Translations under genes and position numbers: made by a program | Assembly: GCA_021613335.1 (NCBI GenBank) | Contig: JAJTWR010000314.1 | Location: 1,477,001-1,541,000 of the forward strand | From: Whitmania pigra | Taxonomy: Eukaryota; Annelida; Clitellata; Hirudinida; Haemopidae | Length of the DNA: 64,000 nucleotides | Direction of reading: 5' to 3' | Shown: positions 14,054-29,031 of the stretch, one piece after another | Position numbering within the stretch: position 1 is the stretch's first letter | Layout: every line of letters starts with the position of its first letter | Notes under the pieces: model-generated | Told to the model about the DNA's origin: nothing | Databases searched by the model: none | The model's input: the letters and a program-made list of their open reading frames with translations, nothing else

Positions 14054-17000
14054 TCAAAGCGAAGAAGATGGCGAACTTGCTTGCTTCTTTTTGTTCGTCT
14101 CGAAGAGGAAGAAAATTCCCAGTATGACGAAGACCACGACGACCACCAATACTCCAGACAGAATCACGGACAGCTGTTCACTAGCAAGAGGGTGAGAGTC
14201 TCGCCAAGATTCTTCTTCGATATCAGAATGGAGGAAGCGAGAGACTGAACTCCAGTTAGGATTGTCGTCGCTAAGTCGACACCACTTGCTGTCGGAAGAG
14301 ACATTGAAGATCATCCAAGCAAAATCGTGACCTCTGGAGGCCGTCAAATTAAGGGTGTAATGTCTGCATGCTCCCAGCCTCTTTAGCAGTCGGAGAACAC
14401 CAGAAACTCCGTCCAACGAGAAGTATCCTTCTTCGTTTCCTGAAGCAATGGCGAAGGTTTGGTTGAACGTGGAGTTGCCATCGTACATTCCCATCTTCAC
14501 AAGGACTGCTTCAGGAGACCATGCATCACCGACTCTGATGTTTGCCCTATCCGGATGGACGCGATATATTGGCGATGATCTGAAAAGATAGAAGAGGGTG
14601 TTGTCGCCGGGATGAAGGACGTGAACTATGACCTCTGCGGCAGAAGCTGGTTCAGTCGAATCGACCTCGAACACGCCAACTCCGGCTTTCAGGTACCTCG
14701 GCTCTTTCAGAACGCTGGCTGTTCTCAGCAATCCAGTCCACTTTTCGAGATATAAATAACTCTCTAATCCGTTTCCATCGATGAAATTAAAATAGAATGA
14801 ATTGTGAGGAGGCGAGTCCCTGTCCTGAGCCCTGAGCTTGCCCACCACTTGACCCGAGGGTTGGTTTGTTTGGATGTGAAAGACAAACGTGTCTTTTTCA
14901 AACCTTTGTAATAAGTTTAATTTGAAGGGTAAATCTTAATCTGAGCTTAGCTACGATTATCAGGACCATCGGCAGCCTTTCGGCCCAGTGTTATGTCAAT
15001 TTGGTAATGAAAAAAATCATGATTGTAAAATTTTCACATTAAACATTTACTCCTCACAGTTGGTTATTAATAAAAAAATTACTTTCATATTGTACTATAC
15101 TTATACTACACTATAATTACAACATATAATAATTATACTCGTGCTGTAACTATAATTCTATATAGAAAATTTTTCCATGTTATCATAGTTTAACAATGAC
15201 GATAATATTATTATTGTTGTTATTATGAGTTTAATCTACCTCGGTTTTTCATCGTTCCGATCGACAACATTGACTCTTACAGGAACAACTTCGGCACTTC
15301 TGAACCGCTCTCAATTGAGACCTTGCACACCAGCATTGGCGTCGTTTCGTGGTCAAAGGTCCGTAGATGTCTAATCTCTCCAGTCGTTCGATTAAGACTG
15401 AGGAACTCCGCACATGTCCCGCCGTCAATGAATCTAAATGAGAGTCGATCGCTTCTCGATGTCCTTAATACTAGTAGAGGATTTGGAGACAAGAAGTTTT
15501 CCTCTAAGGACACGTCGAAACTCCTTTCTCCGATGCCGTCCTCATCACTTCTTATCAGTAGAATGTTTATGTTGACGACGGTGGTCAATTGAGGGGTTCC
15601 ACAATCAGAGCAGGACACCGAGAGGCTGTTCGATCCTGGTGGCATGTCCTTCAACTCCCTTGTCGTGACTAATTTGAACTCTGACTTGTAGAGACGTACG
15701 ACTTCGAAGTATTCGTTCATAGCTTCACAAGAAGCGCGACCACACGGTCCCATGTCGTAATCGACGACCGAGAGATGTGCTACAAACGTTCCGACCTTGA
15801 GGAACAATAAAAAAGCGTTCCTTAATAGCTATACAATCCATATTTATATTTTTAAAATCTGTATAAAGTTCTTATCCATAGATAAAACCGATTAAAACTC
15901 ATGAGAATCGACCAAACTTGCCTCGACGTCTTCGGAGACCTCGGCATAGCCACTCGGCGTCAGGGTCGTGACTGTGACGATAGGTTGGTTGTCATTGACG
16001 TCCTGAATATGAACGAGAACGGAAGCAAATGACTGCAGAGGATCGTTTCCTTTATCTTGAGCCACGACGGAAAGGGATATCGTAGAATAGCCCTTTTCAT
16101 AGTCAACATCTCCTTTCAGATACAGCTGGCCAGATTCTTCGCCTATGCCGATGAGAGATCCAAATTCCTGGAAGGAGTTGAACGACAGATTGTAGGACAC
16201 CTGTCCGTTCATTCCTTCGTCCCTGTCTTCAGCATGCAGCTCCAGGAGGACGGTTCCAGACGGCATGTTCTCCTCCACCCAGAGTTCGTACATGTTTTTG
16301 TCGAACTGGGGCTTGTTGTCGTTGGCATCCAGTACCAAGACTTTGACGCTGAGAACTCCTTCAAATAACGTTTGGTAAGAACGTTAGTATTTCATGGTAA
16401 TTGTCCGTTTTTAAAAAAAATGCATCAGTTTTTCGTTTTGTTTTACCTTAGACGTTTAAGAAATGTAACATCATTGAGTAATTGATTGATTATACATAAG
16501 AACATCATCAAGTATTTGATTAATCTAAATGGAGAACAGTGCTAGGCCCAAATGGCGCATGAAGGCAGTTATTTCCAACAAACCACTTTTGCATGGTTGT
16601 CCTCCATCCGATGCCATGACAACGAATTCATAATTATCTTGTTTTTCTCGGTCTAATTTTTCTTTCAACACAACGCGAACTTCGTCAATGCCTGCATCGT
16701 TCCATGACTGACGTCTCTTCAATTCAAAAGGAGTTCCACGAGACGGGATGATGTCGTAATTCTGGACGGAAAACCTTCCGCTATCGTCGTCGGTGGCCGT
16801 TGGGAGGAGAAAACTCGATCCTTCGTCCGAGGATTCGGAGATCTTGTGCAGAAAAGCGGCGCATGGAAATACGGGTGAGTTGTCATTGACGTCGGTTATT
16901 TCGATTTGGACTTTTAGGATTTGGAAGAATCTTGGAAAAATAAATTTTTACTTCTGTTAATATGTTTGCATCTGATGAAAACTGGCATTTAACATTTGTT

Positions 17001-17587
17001 GATCGAACGGTTTCAAATGCTCGATTAACGTAAATAAAATAATGCCTGTTTCCTATCGTTATTTTGATTAAAGTCTGAAAAAAAACATGATTTCAGTAAA
17101 TTTAATGATTTCAAGCAAATGTTAATTAGAACCATATTCAAACATTAGTGAATGAATCCACAATTCAAAATTGGAAAATAACTAAGCCCCACTTGGCAGG
17201 TTGGACGGCAATATCCAATCTGACGTAACACTTTGACGGCGACTTGGGGCACAGGACCTCCCTATCGATGACAGTCCCAGTGGTAACGATGCCCCGCTCT
17301 TTGTGAACTTGGAATAGGGTGAAGGCAGAATCCACAGATGATGAGTTTGCGTTGCGATTCTTAGTCAGAGAGTGGAATCTAAGCTGTTGTAGAAGACTGG
17401 AAGAATATTTGATGTCCAATCCAAAATCCACTACTAGATTGCCAACGAAATGATCAGCTGGTAGCTCCTCTGCCACCTGGTATTCAATAAAATGGTCAGG
17501 ATTTTTTCGGTCATCGTCGGAAAATGTCAGACTTTCTAGGAGCAGTGCTGAGAGACAGACCAAGACGAGGGACAAGATCTTTGTCAT
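14054..17587 (-). CDS. Protocadherin-like cadherin with minimal cytoplasmic tail (one frame break)
   Basis: Calcium-dependent adhesion protein of the plasma membrane. Exons: 17193-17587, 16584-16930, 15913-16358, 15240-15795, 14054-14903, about 863 residues. Signal peptide at residues 1-20 (Leu/Val-rich after MTKIL). EC1 has the protocadherin-type EELPADHFVGNL and DREVLC motifs. Calcium-binding linkers follow: DVNDNSP, DANDNKP, DVNDNQP and DRNDEKP, with more degenerate repeats after. I count about six or seven EC repeats. One helix (VILSGVLVVVVVFVILG) is followed by only about 18 residues, ending SSPSSSL. There are no catenin- or PP1-binding motifs. Odd: exon 4 changes frame near 15284-15312, between VCKVSIE and VPVRVNVVDRNDEKP, needing a one-base gain or two-base loss. 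This is either an assembly indel or a disabling mutation. Delta-type protocadherins are the closest remembered relatives. Confidence 0.85.
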
Positions 17588-18257
17588 TCTTATAATTGTC
17601 CTATCGATTCATGACTTGGGGAGCCACGGAAGAATGGAGAAATTTCTATTTCATGAATTTTTACGGGCAATTAACTCGTCAACCTCTCCTCAGCCGTCAC
17701 ATGCATCAAATTCCTTTTCAAACTTGCATCTGCCGCTAAAATTCAAAGTGCGCGGATATATACATTGTTGCGTGCGTCCGTCGCGTCAGTATTTGCGTCA
17801 CGCACGGAATGGCGCTAACGCAAAGACCCGACAGGAAGGAAGCCAATCATGCTAGTTGATCATGACAACGAAATGAAACTTGTCAGCAGGTTATCACGAA
17901 GCATGCCACGAGAAGCTGGGGAAAAATTATTTGTACTAAGATACGTAAACTGCATTCTTTTTTATTATTTAGTCTTTGGGAATATAACATCATCTTTCGG
18001 AAAACATATATATGGCAAATAACCAATAGCAAAATAAAAATTAATTCATAGTACAATGTTACATGGCGCTCCCTTAGTAAAGGTGATTTGTACAGTGTGA
18101 AGAGATTAAGAGTATCCATGAAGAAATTATGGCAATTTACTGAGATCAAATAACCAAGTTGTTTTCTATATTATTCATGTCCGAATTACCAGAATAAAAT
18201 CTTAAGAATTCTAACGTGTCGAATGGAGACAATTTACAAAAAAAAAACTAATCGAAA
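17588..18257. other. Spacer upstream of protocadherin, downstream of eRF1 copy A
   Basis: Contains the presumed protocadherin promoter. A TATA-like run (plus strand gcggatatatacattg, about 17752-17767) lies about 170 bp before the ATG. No other gene seen. Confidence 0.35.
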
Positions 18258-18263
18258 TTTATT
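18258..18263 (-). promoter_or_regulatory. eRF1 copy A poly(A) signal AATAAA
   Basis: AATAAA on the minus strand, 80 bases after the stop codon of eRF1 copy A. Confidence 0.6.
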
Positions 18264-18342
18264 CTTCAAGCTCCGCAAATGAAAGCAAGGCACTTAATCG
18301 AGAATAACATTACATTCCTTCCAATCGAATCAATGGAATCAT

Positions 18343-20483
<2,141 letters not shown>

Positions 20484-21601
20484 CTTCAACAAACAAATAT
20501 GTCGTTATACCAATAAGATCGAAGCAAGCTGCTGAGATGAATGTATGCCTCCAATACTGTCGGCGCTAAACATAACGCTTGAAATAAAGTTTGGATAAAA
20601 TATAATGTGCATGACAAAGAAAAATGAACATTTCTTCACTAGAATTTCGCGAGAATTTTCGAGGCGATAATATAATCAGAATGGCAACGCAAGAAGTAAA
20701 ATAACCGAATTACCTTAATGCAGTCTTCTTTAGCAGACTATTTAAAATAAAACGATGTAGAAATATATTCAAACAGCAAACGTTCCAAGCACAGGTGGTA
20801 TTGGCTTAGAGGCGATAATAGTGAAGAAATGTAGCTAGCCAAAGCTAGTCATACCAAAGAAATTAAGGAAAATCATGTTTGACCGGTTTTTACTATTTTT
20901 AAAATTTATTTTTCAAACTTTTATGGAAAGATCGTAAAATTTAAAGAAATGAAAAATTTGAGTGCTATTAATATTATGTCCTTGAATAAGGATTCGACAT
21001 ATATGAGCAAAGGTTCATTGTTAAAATGCTTTGTCCAATTCTTGAACCGCATGCTTATTAGCACCCCTATGGCAAACCTTGAACCACGCCCCTATTTTTT
21101 AATTGGTCTGTACTCAAGCTGAAGATTTTAAAAATATAGAATCGATACTATTTCGTCACAAAACGCACTAAATATACATAAACATACATTTACTGACGGC
21201 ATAAGCCTGGTCGACTTTCATCAAAGCCGCAAGAACTATTGCTTCAAGTTAGCAATATCGCAAGCCAGAGTTTTTTTTAATGGAAATGGTAAATTTAATA
21301 AAGAAATTAAAGCAATGTCAATGAACACAATGAAGAGCAATGCAATTGATCGTCAGGCCACACATATCCTTGGAATAGGTTCAGAAAAAAACATAACTGG
21401 TCTCGAAATGTCATGTTAGATACAGATGCTAACATTCATTACCCAATATTAAAGCCTCTTATCATATCAAAAATATATTCCAATTTTCTTAGTTATTAGG
21501 TGTGATTTTCCCAGGAAAAACAATCTTTCATTCCTTGCACAAAATTATGTAACCATTACAAACTAAATAATTTGAAAGTCCATTTATTTATTAATATTTT
21601 A
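20484..21601. other. Spacer between eRF1 copy A promoter and SIL1 3' end
   Basis: AT-rich, no significant open frame, no recognisable repeat or RNA gene. It must hold the eRF1 copy A promoter, but I see no clear TATA box. Confidence 0.4.
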
Positions 21602-21607
21602 TTTATT
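21602..21607 (-). promoter_or_regulatory. SIL1 poly(A) signal AATAAA
   Basis: AATAAA on the minus strand, 44 bases beyond the SIL1 stop codon. Confidence 0.55.
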
Positions 21608-21650
21608 AGAAAGAAAGCTTTATAAAACAAAAGCGTCACGCAATGCACAA

Positions 21651-24424
21651 TCACAATTCAACTTTAGCCTTGATTCTTTGAGACATTTCCTCGACTTTAG
21701 TTGCAAGTTCAGCAAAGTACTCTTGCTGATCTTCTGTCCCTCGGAGTGTCTCCAGACCAATCGCAAGATTGTTTAACTTGGAAAGGGAATTGAGGAAATG
21801 GGATCGGCAAGATTTAAACCATGTTGACATGGCATTTAAGACACTCTCACTTAAGTTCAAATCATCGACAGTCAAGAATTGCGGGAGCAGCCGACACCAA
21901 TCCGTCTTCGTCACTCTTTCCACCAGCTGCACCCTGAAAAGAAATATTCAATGAAAGTTCACTATTACTCCACTCAAATACTGATCGTTGTTTTGTATTA
22001 TAAAAATTACGATATCCTTAATATCATCAGATTCATCAAAATTCTTACGTCGAGTACTGATTTAACTTTTCCATTTTGAGGTCCTCGTTCATATATTCAT
22101 CCTTCCTAGTATATTCCTGACAATAAAATTGTTAAAAACTACCATAAAAAATTAGAGTAAGACTCCTCAAGGATAACTTAGACATATTTTTGTCTGAAAT
22201 CCAAGAAATAACTTGGAAAAAAATAATTTTTAAAATAAAATATTGTGGCATAAAACATAGAATCTAAAAATTAGTGGATCTTAGTTTGGATCTTGGATTA
22301 GTTTTCAAGACAGGCTAAATTTGATGCAAAAATGTATTGGCAGTAATTGCAGTTACTCTCAAACAGAAAGGATCATATAGGCATTTCAAAACCACTAACC
22401 TGTTCCTCTAAAAGGTCAGAAACCATGGATACGACCTTGACAACCACCCTATCACCAAGTGAACCACCTTTCAAAAGTTCAACAACAAAGTCAATGCCAC
22501 CGATATCACAAAACTTCTTCTGGGCAAAGGGGAAGTTTCTGATGGTGGCAGAGAGGGCATGGATGCCAAGAGCTCTGACTTTAGGAGAGGTTGTTGACAA
22601 CATGACCCTCAGGCACAATTCCAAAAATCCCTCCTTTAAGGCCGCCACTTGCGAGTGAGGATTGCTATCGGGGCAAACAAATCATCGATGACATTAACGA
22701 ATTGGTTCCATCATCGTACGTTGAAGTTGTTGGTGCAATTAAGAATTTTTAAAATATAGTTGCTGCAGTTGATTTCATTAATGTTTTCCTTTAAAAAAAT
22801 GGTGTGAAACCTCTGCACAGCAGCTGCAAGGACCAGCAACGAGGAGCTTTGAAGGTCGTGACTGGTTCCATTCAAATCGCGAGCGAGCAGCGATAAGCCT
22901 CCGACATCAACAAACAGGTTGGCATTGTCAATCTGAACATGTTTCAGGATATTATAACTAACATACTTTAAAACTCACAGTTTAGTGTTATTAGTTGCTA
23001 TATAAACCATAATCACATGAACTCCTTATCAAGTCATGATAAACAAATGTCAGTATTATAATGATATTTAAGAGACATCGATATCACAGCTAAGGGTATT
23101 ATTATGCATACAAGTGGATTAATGAAGGATCCATAAATTCAATGTTTAAACCTGGTGGAGGTAATACTCCAGATTTTCCAAAATATCCAGCCTCTCCAGT
23201 TCAGAAAGATCTGTGTTATTGTAGCGACTCAAAAGCTCGTTGAGAATCTCAGAATCCAACTTCACGTCGACGTTCAGGTCTTGAAAATCCTTCTTGAGTT
23301 GGTCGATGTTTCTTAAACCAGGCTTTGACTGATCCTTGGGTTGCTAGCAAAAAAGTTTTAGAACCACTGAACACCTTAAAAAAGACATTTAAAGTGTTTT
23401 CCATGCTAATGTTATTACTGAGAGCACAAAGGATACCTTGTCATCTTTGAACTTCTTCAAAATCCTTTTCAGCTCAGCTTTTTTGAGAAGATTGTTGTCT
23501 GCTAATGAATTGTATTTCAAAGAACAATCAAAACCATTAGGAAATGAAACCTAAATTATAACATAATATGAGCAAACATTCAAATAATTAAAAGCAAATT
23601 ACCATGCTCAATGGGCAGGCTCAGATTGTCAATGTCTGACACTTCAGTCCCCTGAATAAAAACACAAACTTTGTAAAAAAAGAAAATGATACATGACATT
23701 GACTTAGACTTGTATCCAAATTACAAATAAAAATTACATCTTGCTCATTTTTTAGCTCTAGCAGGGTATCTTCTATGAGAGCCTGAAATGTAGAGCTTAA
23801 CGCTTCCTCTTTATCTAGATATGGAAAACAAGTTAATTTTTAGCTACTAAAGTTATCAAAAATAAACATTCAAAACAGATTCCATTTGTTAATGTTTAAC
23901 CACAGTTCGCTCTTCTAAATAATTTCACCTTTTGCAGCATGAACGTCTTTTGCTTGTTCTAATAGTTTGGCTTCCCTCAATCCAGTTTGCAAATTCATAC
24001 GAACATGCAGGCCAGGAGGAATAATTTCATCTTTACAATTAAACAAACAAGTTAATATTAAACACATAAACTTATATATGTTACAATGTGGTATTGGTCT
24101 TATAAATATGGCTGACCTGGTCCTACTGTTTTCCATTCATGAGTTGCTTGGAAGATTTTCTTGTTCCCTTTAAAGTTAGTTTCTGGAGAAATTCTGTTCC
24201 CTTCTTCTTCTAGCAAAAATTAATAATTAAAAAAATAAATTATAAATATTATGACAAATCAATCACTTATTAATGCGTGTAAGGTCCATTATGAAACCTT
24301 GGGGCATAGCTACAAGAGCCTGTTTTTCGTCTCCACCATTCTCCAGGGTAATCTCAGTGTCTTCGTTCAAACAACCGACAAATTGTAAACCAAATACGAA
24401 AAAATATATTAAAATGGACTTCAT
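21651..24424 (-). CDS. SIL1: Nucleotide exchange factor SIL1 (BiP co-chaperone)
   Basis: ER-lumen armadillo-type protein that releases ADP from the Hsp70 BiP/GRP78. Predicted 479 residues (human 461). Exons: 24298-24424, 24117-24209, 23929-24030, 23738-23814, 23603-23651, 23437-23498, 23152-23343, 22811-22932, 22400-22664, 22049-22116, 21651-21933. An N-terminal signal peptide (MKSILIYFFVFGLQFVGC) is followed by an acidic region. Then comes the family hallmark GLHVRMNLQTGLREAKL, close to human SHVRLNLQTGEREAKL. The armadillo core includes LENLEYYLHQ and RNFPFAQKKF, near human RHFPYAQRQF. The last four residues are KVEL, a KDEL-type retrieval signal fitting an ER resident. All phases agree. 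It sits between the two eRF1 copies. Confidence 0.93.
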
Positions 24425-26072
24425 TGTTTTAATCGCTGTTCTAGTCGCCTATCCTCAAGCAAACACCAATCACACAGCTCCGCGCTTCCCTGTTTATGAA
24501 TATGAAAAGTGGCTTCTGTTGAAATTAAAGTTTTAACTTAATCAATTGTTTAAATGGCAATTGCACTTAAATTACATAAATAACAATATAAATTTATTAT
24601 TAATCCAGCGAGACTAACTGATAACGAGGTTATTTTGGGCAAGAGTATGAGAAATCTAAAATTTGTATCCCAGCATCATCTCACAAGTAGAACAACCTTT
24701 TATAGCTATGGTGGTATAAAATACTTCAGTTATTTAAAAAAAAAGTATTATTCGTTTGTGCAAATTATGTCCATCCCCATTCATTATTTTTTGTTGGAGT
24801 CACTACCTATTTCCACGTTAGCATCGATTGCGCAATCAAGTGGAATATGCGCTGAAGTGTCCCATCACCAAAAATAATCACACATTTTATTACTTTACAA
24901 ATCAAAATTTTAACTATACTTTTTAGTCATAGTTTACTGATTCGTCTTTTTCACTCACGCGCTCGGCATGCCATGTGTGCCAAAAGATGAAGTAATGCAT
25001 TATGCTGGCAGCATAAAAATATATTGAAATTTTAACAAAATGTTTATGTCTAAAGTAATCAAAAGTTTAAGCACAAATAAGTAAATTTTCATAAAAAAAA
25101 TTCATAATCAATCATTAAGATTAATCATAATTTTATCTTGTTTCATACCACACGGGTTATGAGGCTGCACAACGTTCTATAAACGGAAAAGTTTAACTTC
25201 TTATTACAGCTAGCTAGCTTTAATTTTCTTGAAGTAATATTAGTTAAATAGTTAGTTCTTCAGAGGCGGAGTAAAGGCAAATTTCAAGTTAGAATTAGTT
25301 TTTAAGAAGTGCAATTGCTTAAAATGCGGTAGCTTACGAGAAAAGGTTTAAGATTCATATCAAAAGATTACCATTTGACGTCACGATCAAATGATTGGGT
25401 TGAGATCAACTAGTTAATAACAAAGCAAAAACTCGTCAAGCTGCTTAGTATAGCAACTTAACTTTCCTATATTATTGATTTGTTTGTGATCAAAAGTCTC
25501 TATTAGGACATTGCAAACAATGGAGAGGCTTCAGCATTATTTAGCACTCACCAAAATATTTATGGTCGGATTTAATAACTTAACAAAATCGCCAGATTAG
25601 TTTTCAAACTTTAATGACTCATGTAGTCATGAAAGGTTTATCCTGAATAACGGTTTTTATGTTTATTATGCCCTTAATACATACATAGTGAAGAGGTGTA
25701 AACACAAAGGCATTTTTAACATAGTTTTTGCCTTAAATCTTCTTAACATTTGGAATTAATTATTCGATAGCATTTAATTATTAAAAAGCATATAGCAAAA
25801 GAAAGTTGCCTAATTATATCGAGATTGTCCTTATATTACAAAGCGAGTCGAGCCTGTTGTCGTACATCTGGTCGGCCATTTTCTTACGTAGGACTTTTCA
25901 CGTGCTTTATCCTTCGTGAGGTTTGTCGGCATTTGGAAAGTCGTGTTTTAAATTAATTAAAAGCCTTGATTACGAAACTTCCTGGGTTAAGAATTCATCG
26001 GGAATTGTTCCTTTATTAACCCTGTCCTTCTAGTACATATTAAACTGGAATAACTATTACAGATTGTTGAAA
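24425..26072. other. Divergent spacer between SIL1 and eRF1 copy B
   Basis: 1.65 kb holding the promoters of both genes. Short frames inside it show no domains. Low complexity is limited to A/T runs, and no transposon ends were recognised. Confidence 0.4.
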
Positions 26073-28872
26073 ATGGCTAGCAATGACGGAGAGACCAGCG
26101 CTGACAGAAATGTTGAAATATGGAAAATTAAGAAATTAATCAAAAGTCTTGAAGCTGCGAGGGGGTAAAGATAAAAATTTAATTAAGCGAAGTTGAACAC
26201 ATGATTGAAATTGAAATTTTCTGTGGCAGAAATGGGACGAGCATGATTTCCCTCATAATTCCCCCTAAAGACCAAATCACAAGGATAACCAAAATGCTAG
26301 CTGACGAGTTCGGCACTGCTTCCAACATCAAGAGTCGTGTGAATCGTCTGTCTGTTCTTGGTGCCATTACGTCTGTCCAGCAAAGGCTTAAATTGTACAC
26401 AAAAGGTTTCCCGACATTGTTTCTTTTATTCAGGGGAATTAATGCTTTCACAGCATTTTCAAATCTGAATTTATTGAACATATGTTTAGTTCCACCGAAT
26501 GGATTGGTTTCTTACTGTGGCACGATTGTCACGGATGAAGGGAAGGAAAAGAAAGTCAACATAGATTTCGAACCCTTTAGGCCAATCAACACATCTTTGT
26601 ACTTGTGTGACAACAAATTCCACACTGAGGTTTTTATAACATGATTGCAAGCTTGTTGCTCTTTGCATCGCTGTGTAATTAATTGTAAAAACTTGTTGTT
26701 ATTTATCTCATTCAAGTAGCCAAATAAAAGTAAACTCCACAGGCGCTGACGGCTCTTTTGGCTGATGACAGCAAATTTGGGTTCATCATCATGGATGGTA
26801 GCTGTGCCCTCTTTGGCACTCTCTCAGGAAACACAAGGGAAGTCCTCCATAAGTTCACAGTCGATCTTCCAAAGAAGCATGGTGAGTTCAATTATCATCT
26901 TTCCTAAGGGTCGAGAATGGAGTGAAAGGTCAAGAATATTGACTCACTCTACAGGTAGGGGAGGTCAGTCGGCCTTGAGATTTGCCAGGTTGAGAATGGA
27001 GAAGCGACACAACTATATGAGGAAAGTGGCCGAGGTTGCCGTACAGCTGTTCATCACCAATGACAAGCCAAACGTGGCGGGTCTCGTCTTGGCCGGATCA
27101 GCCGATTTCAAGACAGAGCTCAGCCAGTCGGACATGTTTGATCAGGTACTTTACTGTCAAAAAGTTTTTTTGTGCGACATGGTATGAGGCCTTGCTTTGT
27201 AATTCGTCATTCTAATTCAGCGCCTGCAAGCAAAGATCATAAAGATCGTCGACGTTTCTTACGGAGGGGAGAACGGTTTCAACCAGGCCATAGAACTTGC
27301 CGCAGAAGCCCTAGGCAATGTCAAGTTCATACAGGAGAAGAAGCTCATTGGTATTTGATTTCTTTTTAGAACTTATTTATTTGATTTTGTTTGGACATGG
27401 AAATTTCAAAATAACATAAGATATGAAAACAAAATTATGAAATTGTAAAGTCTGTTCCATCGTCTGCCAATAGGAAGGTACTTCGATGAAGTGGCTCAGG
27501 ATTCTGGCAAGTATTGCTTTGGAGTAGTAGACACCCTGAAGGCACTGGAAATGGGAGCCATCGAGATCCTCATCGTTTGGGAAAACCTGGACATCATTCG
27601 CTACGTCCTCAAGAACAGCGCCACCAATGGTAAGGTTGGGTTATGCCACGGGCAATAAACATATTTGTTTTGAAGTTTAGATGGGTGACCGAATGTAATG
27701 GTTTCAAAGGAAATTGAAATTTATATCGAAATCAGTAAATTAATTTTAATTATTTAGTCATATTCTGTGTGCTGATTATTGGCATTATAATTTGAAGAAT
27801 TAATGCATGGGGCTATGAGTTGTACCTCTGATCGAAATGTTGGCAATTCTCACCTGGCAAAGAGAATGCAATTTCACCTGCAGATGTTGGAGATGAAAAT
27901 ATTCATTTTAAAAAATTACAGAAGAGAAGATTCTGCATCTGAAGCCTGAACAGGAGAAGGACAAAACATACTTTACAGATGCTGAAGTGAGTTCAAACGA
28001 TTTGGATGGGAACTGATGGTATTTTACTTAATAGTAATTTATGATGGTTTGAGGAGACTTAATGTCTATATGCTGAACCAAACTGCAATTAGTACATGGC
28101 GGACCATTCCGTTTGATTTTACGTGCAGCTATTTCCATGTTTTCAAATTTTATCAATTTGTTGAACTGCTCTATGATTACTGCATCAATTGATGTTGCTT
28201 ATATATTGCTTAATGAGTTGTTGGCCTTTGTTATAGGAATTCTGAAACTTAGTAATGTTTCAAATTCTGAGAAGGAATATTTTGCCGACCTTATCTATCT
28301 AGCGATATAAACCACTGAGCCCAGGGACGTTGGATAATGTGCTTTTTTGCACTTGTTTGTCAAAAATGGCATTTAGTAATTTGAAGCATGACAAATAAGT
28401 TTAATCTGTTTACAGACCGGAGTTGAATTGGAGCTTGTGGAAAGCCAGAGCCTGCTGGAGTGGTTTGCCAATCATTACAAGGACTTTGGAGCCACGCTGG
28501 AAATAATCACGGACAAGTCTCAAGAGGGGGCTCAGTTTGTAAAGGGTTTCGGTGGCATTGGAGGTTAGCCTAGTGCTTTTTCACTGGAATAAAAGATGTT
28601 TTTGGTGAATTTGGGTAATGGTCACATGTCGTGACTGGCGTAAGACGTCTGGCTGACAAAGGAGAATTCTTTTCTCATTTAATCATTAAACAATTTTAAT
28701 TTTGATCTATTCTTATAGCATTATTATCACTAAACATTTATTATTATTGTATTATTAACACTAAACATCTCTTATCATCATACTTTCAGGTATCCTGAGG
28801 TACCAAGTTGATTTTCAAAGTATGGAGCCGCTGGATGACCCTGAGCTGGAGTTTGATCTTGATGATTACTAA
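26073..28872 (+). CDS. ETF1: Translation termination factor eRF1, copy B
   Basis: Second complete eRF1, 439 residues, more conventional than copy A. Exons: 26073-26164, 26230-26405, 26490-26629, 26743-26881, 26955-27145, 27221-27350, 27474-27629, 27922-27986, 28416-28563, 28790-28872. It keeps [28 protein letters not shown] and IGRYFDE. It ends FDLDDY-TAA. All ten introns fall at the same codons and phases as in copy A, but intron sequences are unrelated by eye. That points to an old DNA-level duplication rather than retroposition. Protein differences between the copies are scattered substitutions plus one extra residue near the C-terminus of B. Confidence 0.96.
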
Positions 28873-28933
28873 GATCACTTAACTGCTGACAATTAGGCTG
28901 AATGAAAAGTTGAATTTGACAAGCTGCAATTGT

Positions 28934-28939
28934 TTTATT
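28934..28939 (-). promoter_or_regulatory. Poly(A) signal for the DUF1647-like gene, inside eRF1 copy B 3' UTR
   Basis: Minus-strand AATAAA 93 bases past the stop codon at 29032, placed between the eRF1 copy B stop and its own poly(A) signal. Confidence 0.45.
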
Positions 28940-29016
28940 TTGAGAGGAATTTTGTGAACAACAACAACAATAATATAAGTCTGGATGCTTTTGTTTCACT
29001 TGTATAGAGATTTAGC

Positions 29017-29022
29017 AATAAA
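29017..29022 (+). promoter_or_regulatory. eRF1 copy B poly(A) signal AATAAA
   Basis: AATAAA 145 bases after the eRF1 copy B stop codon. It abuts the minus-strand gene's stop codon at 29032. Confidence 0.65.
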
Positions 29023-29031
29023 ACACTGAGA

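Noticed and set aside
15298..15330. A mini-intron repairing the protocadherin frame
   Set aside because: Candidate GT...AG pairs here are 12-25 b long and none restores the required phase.
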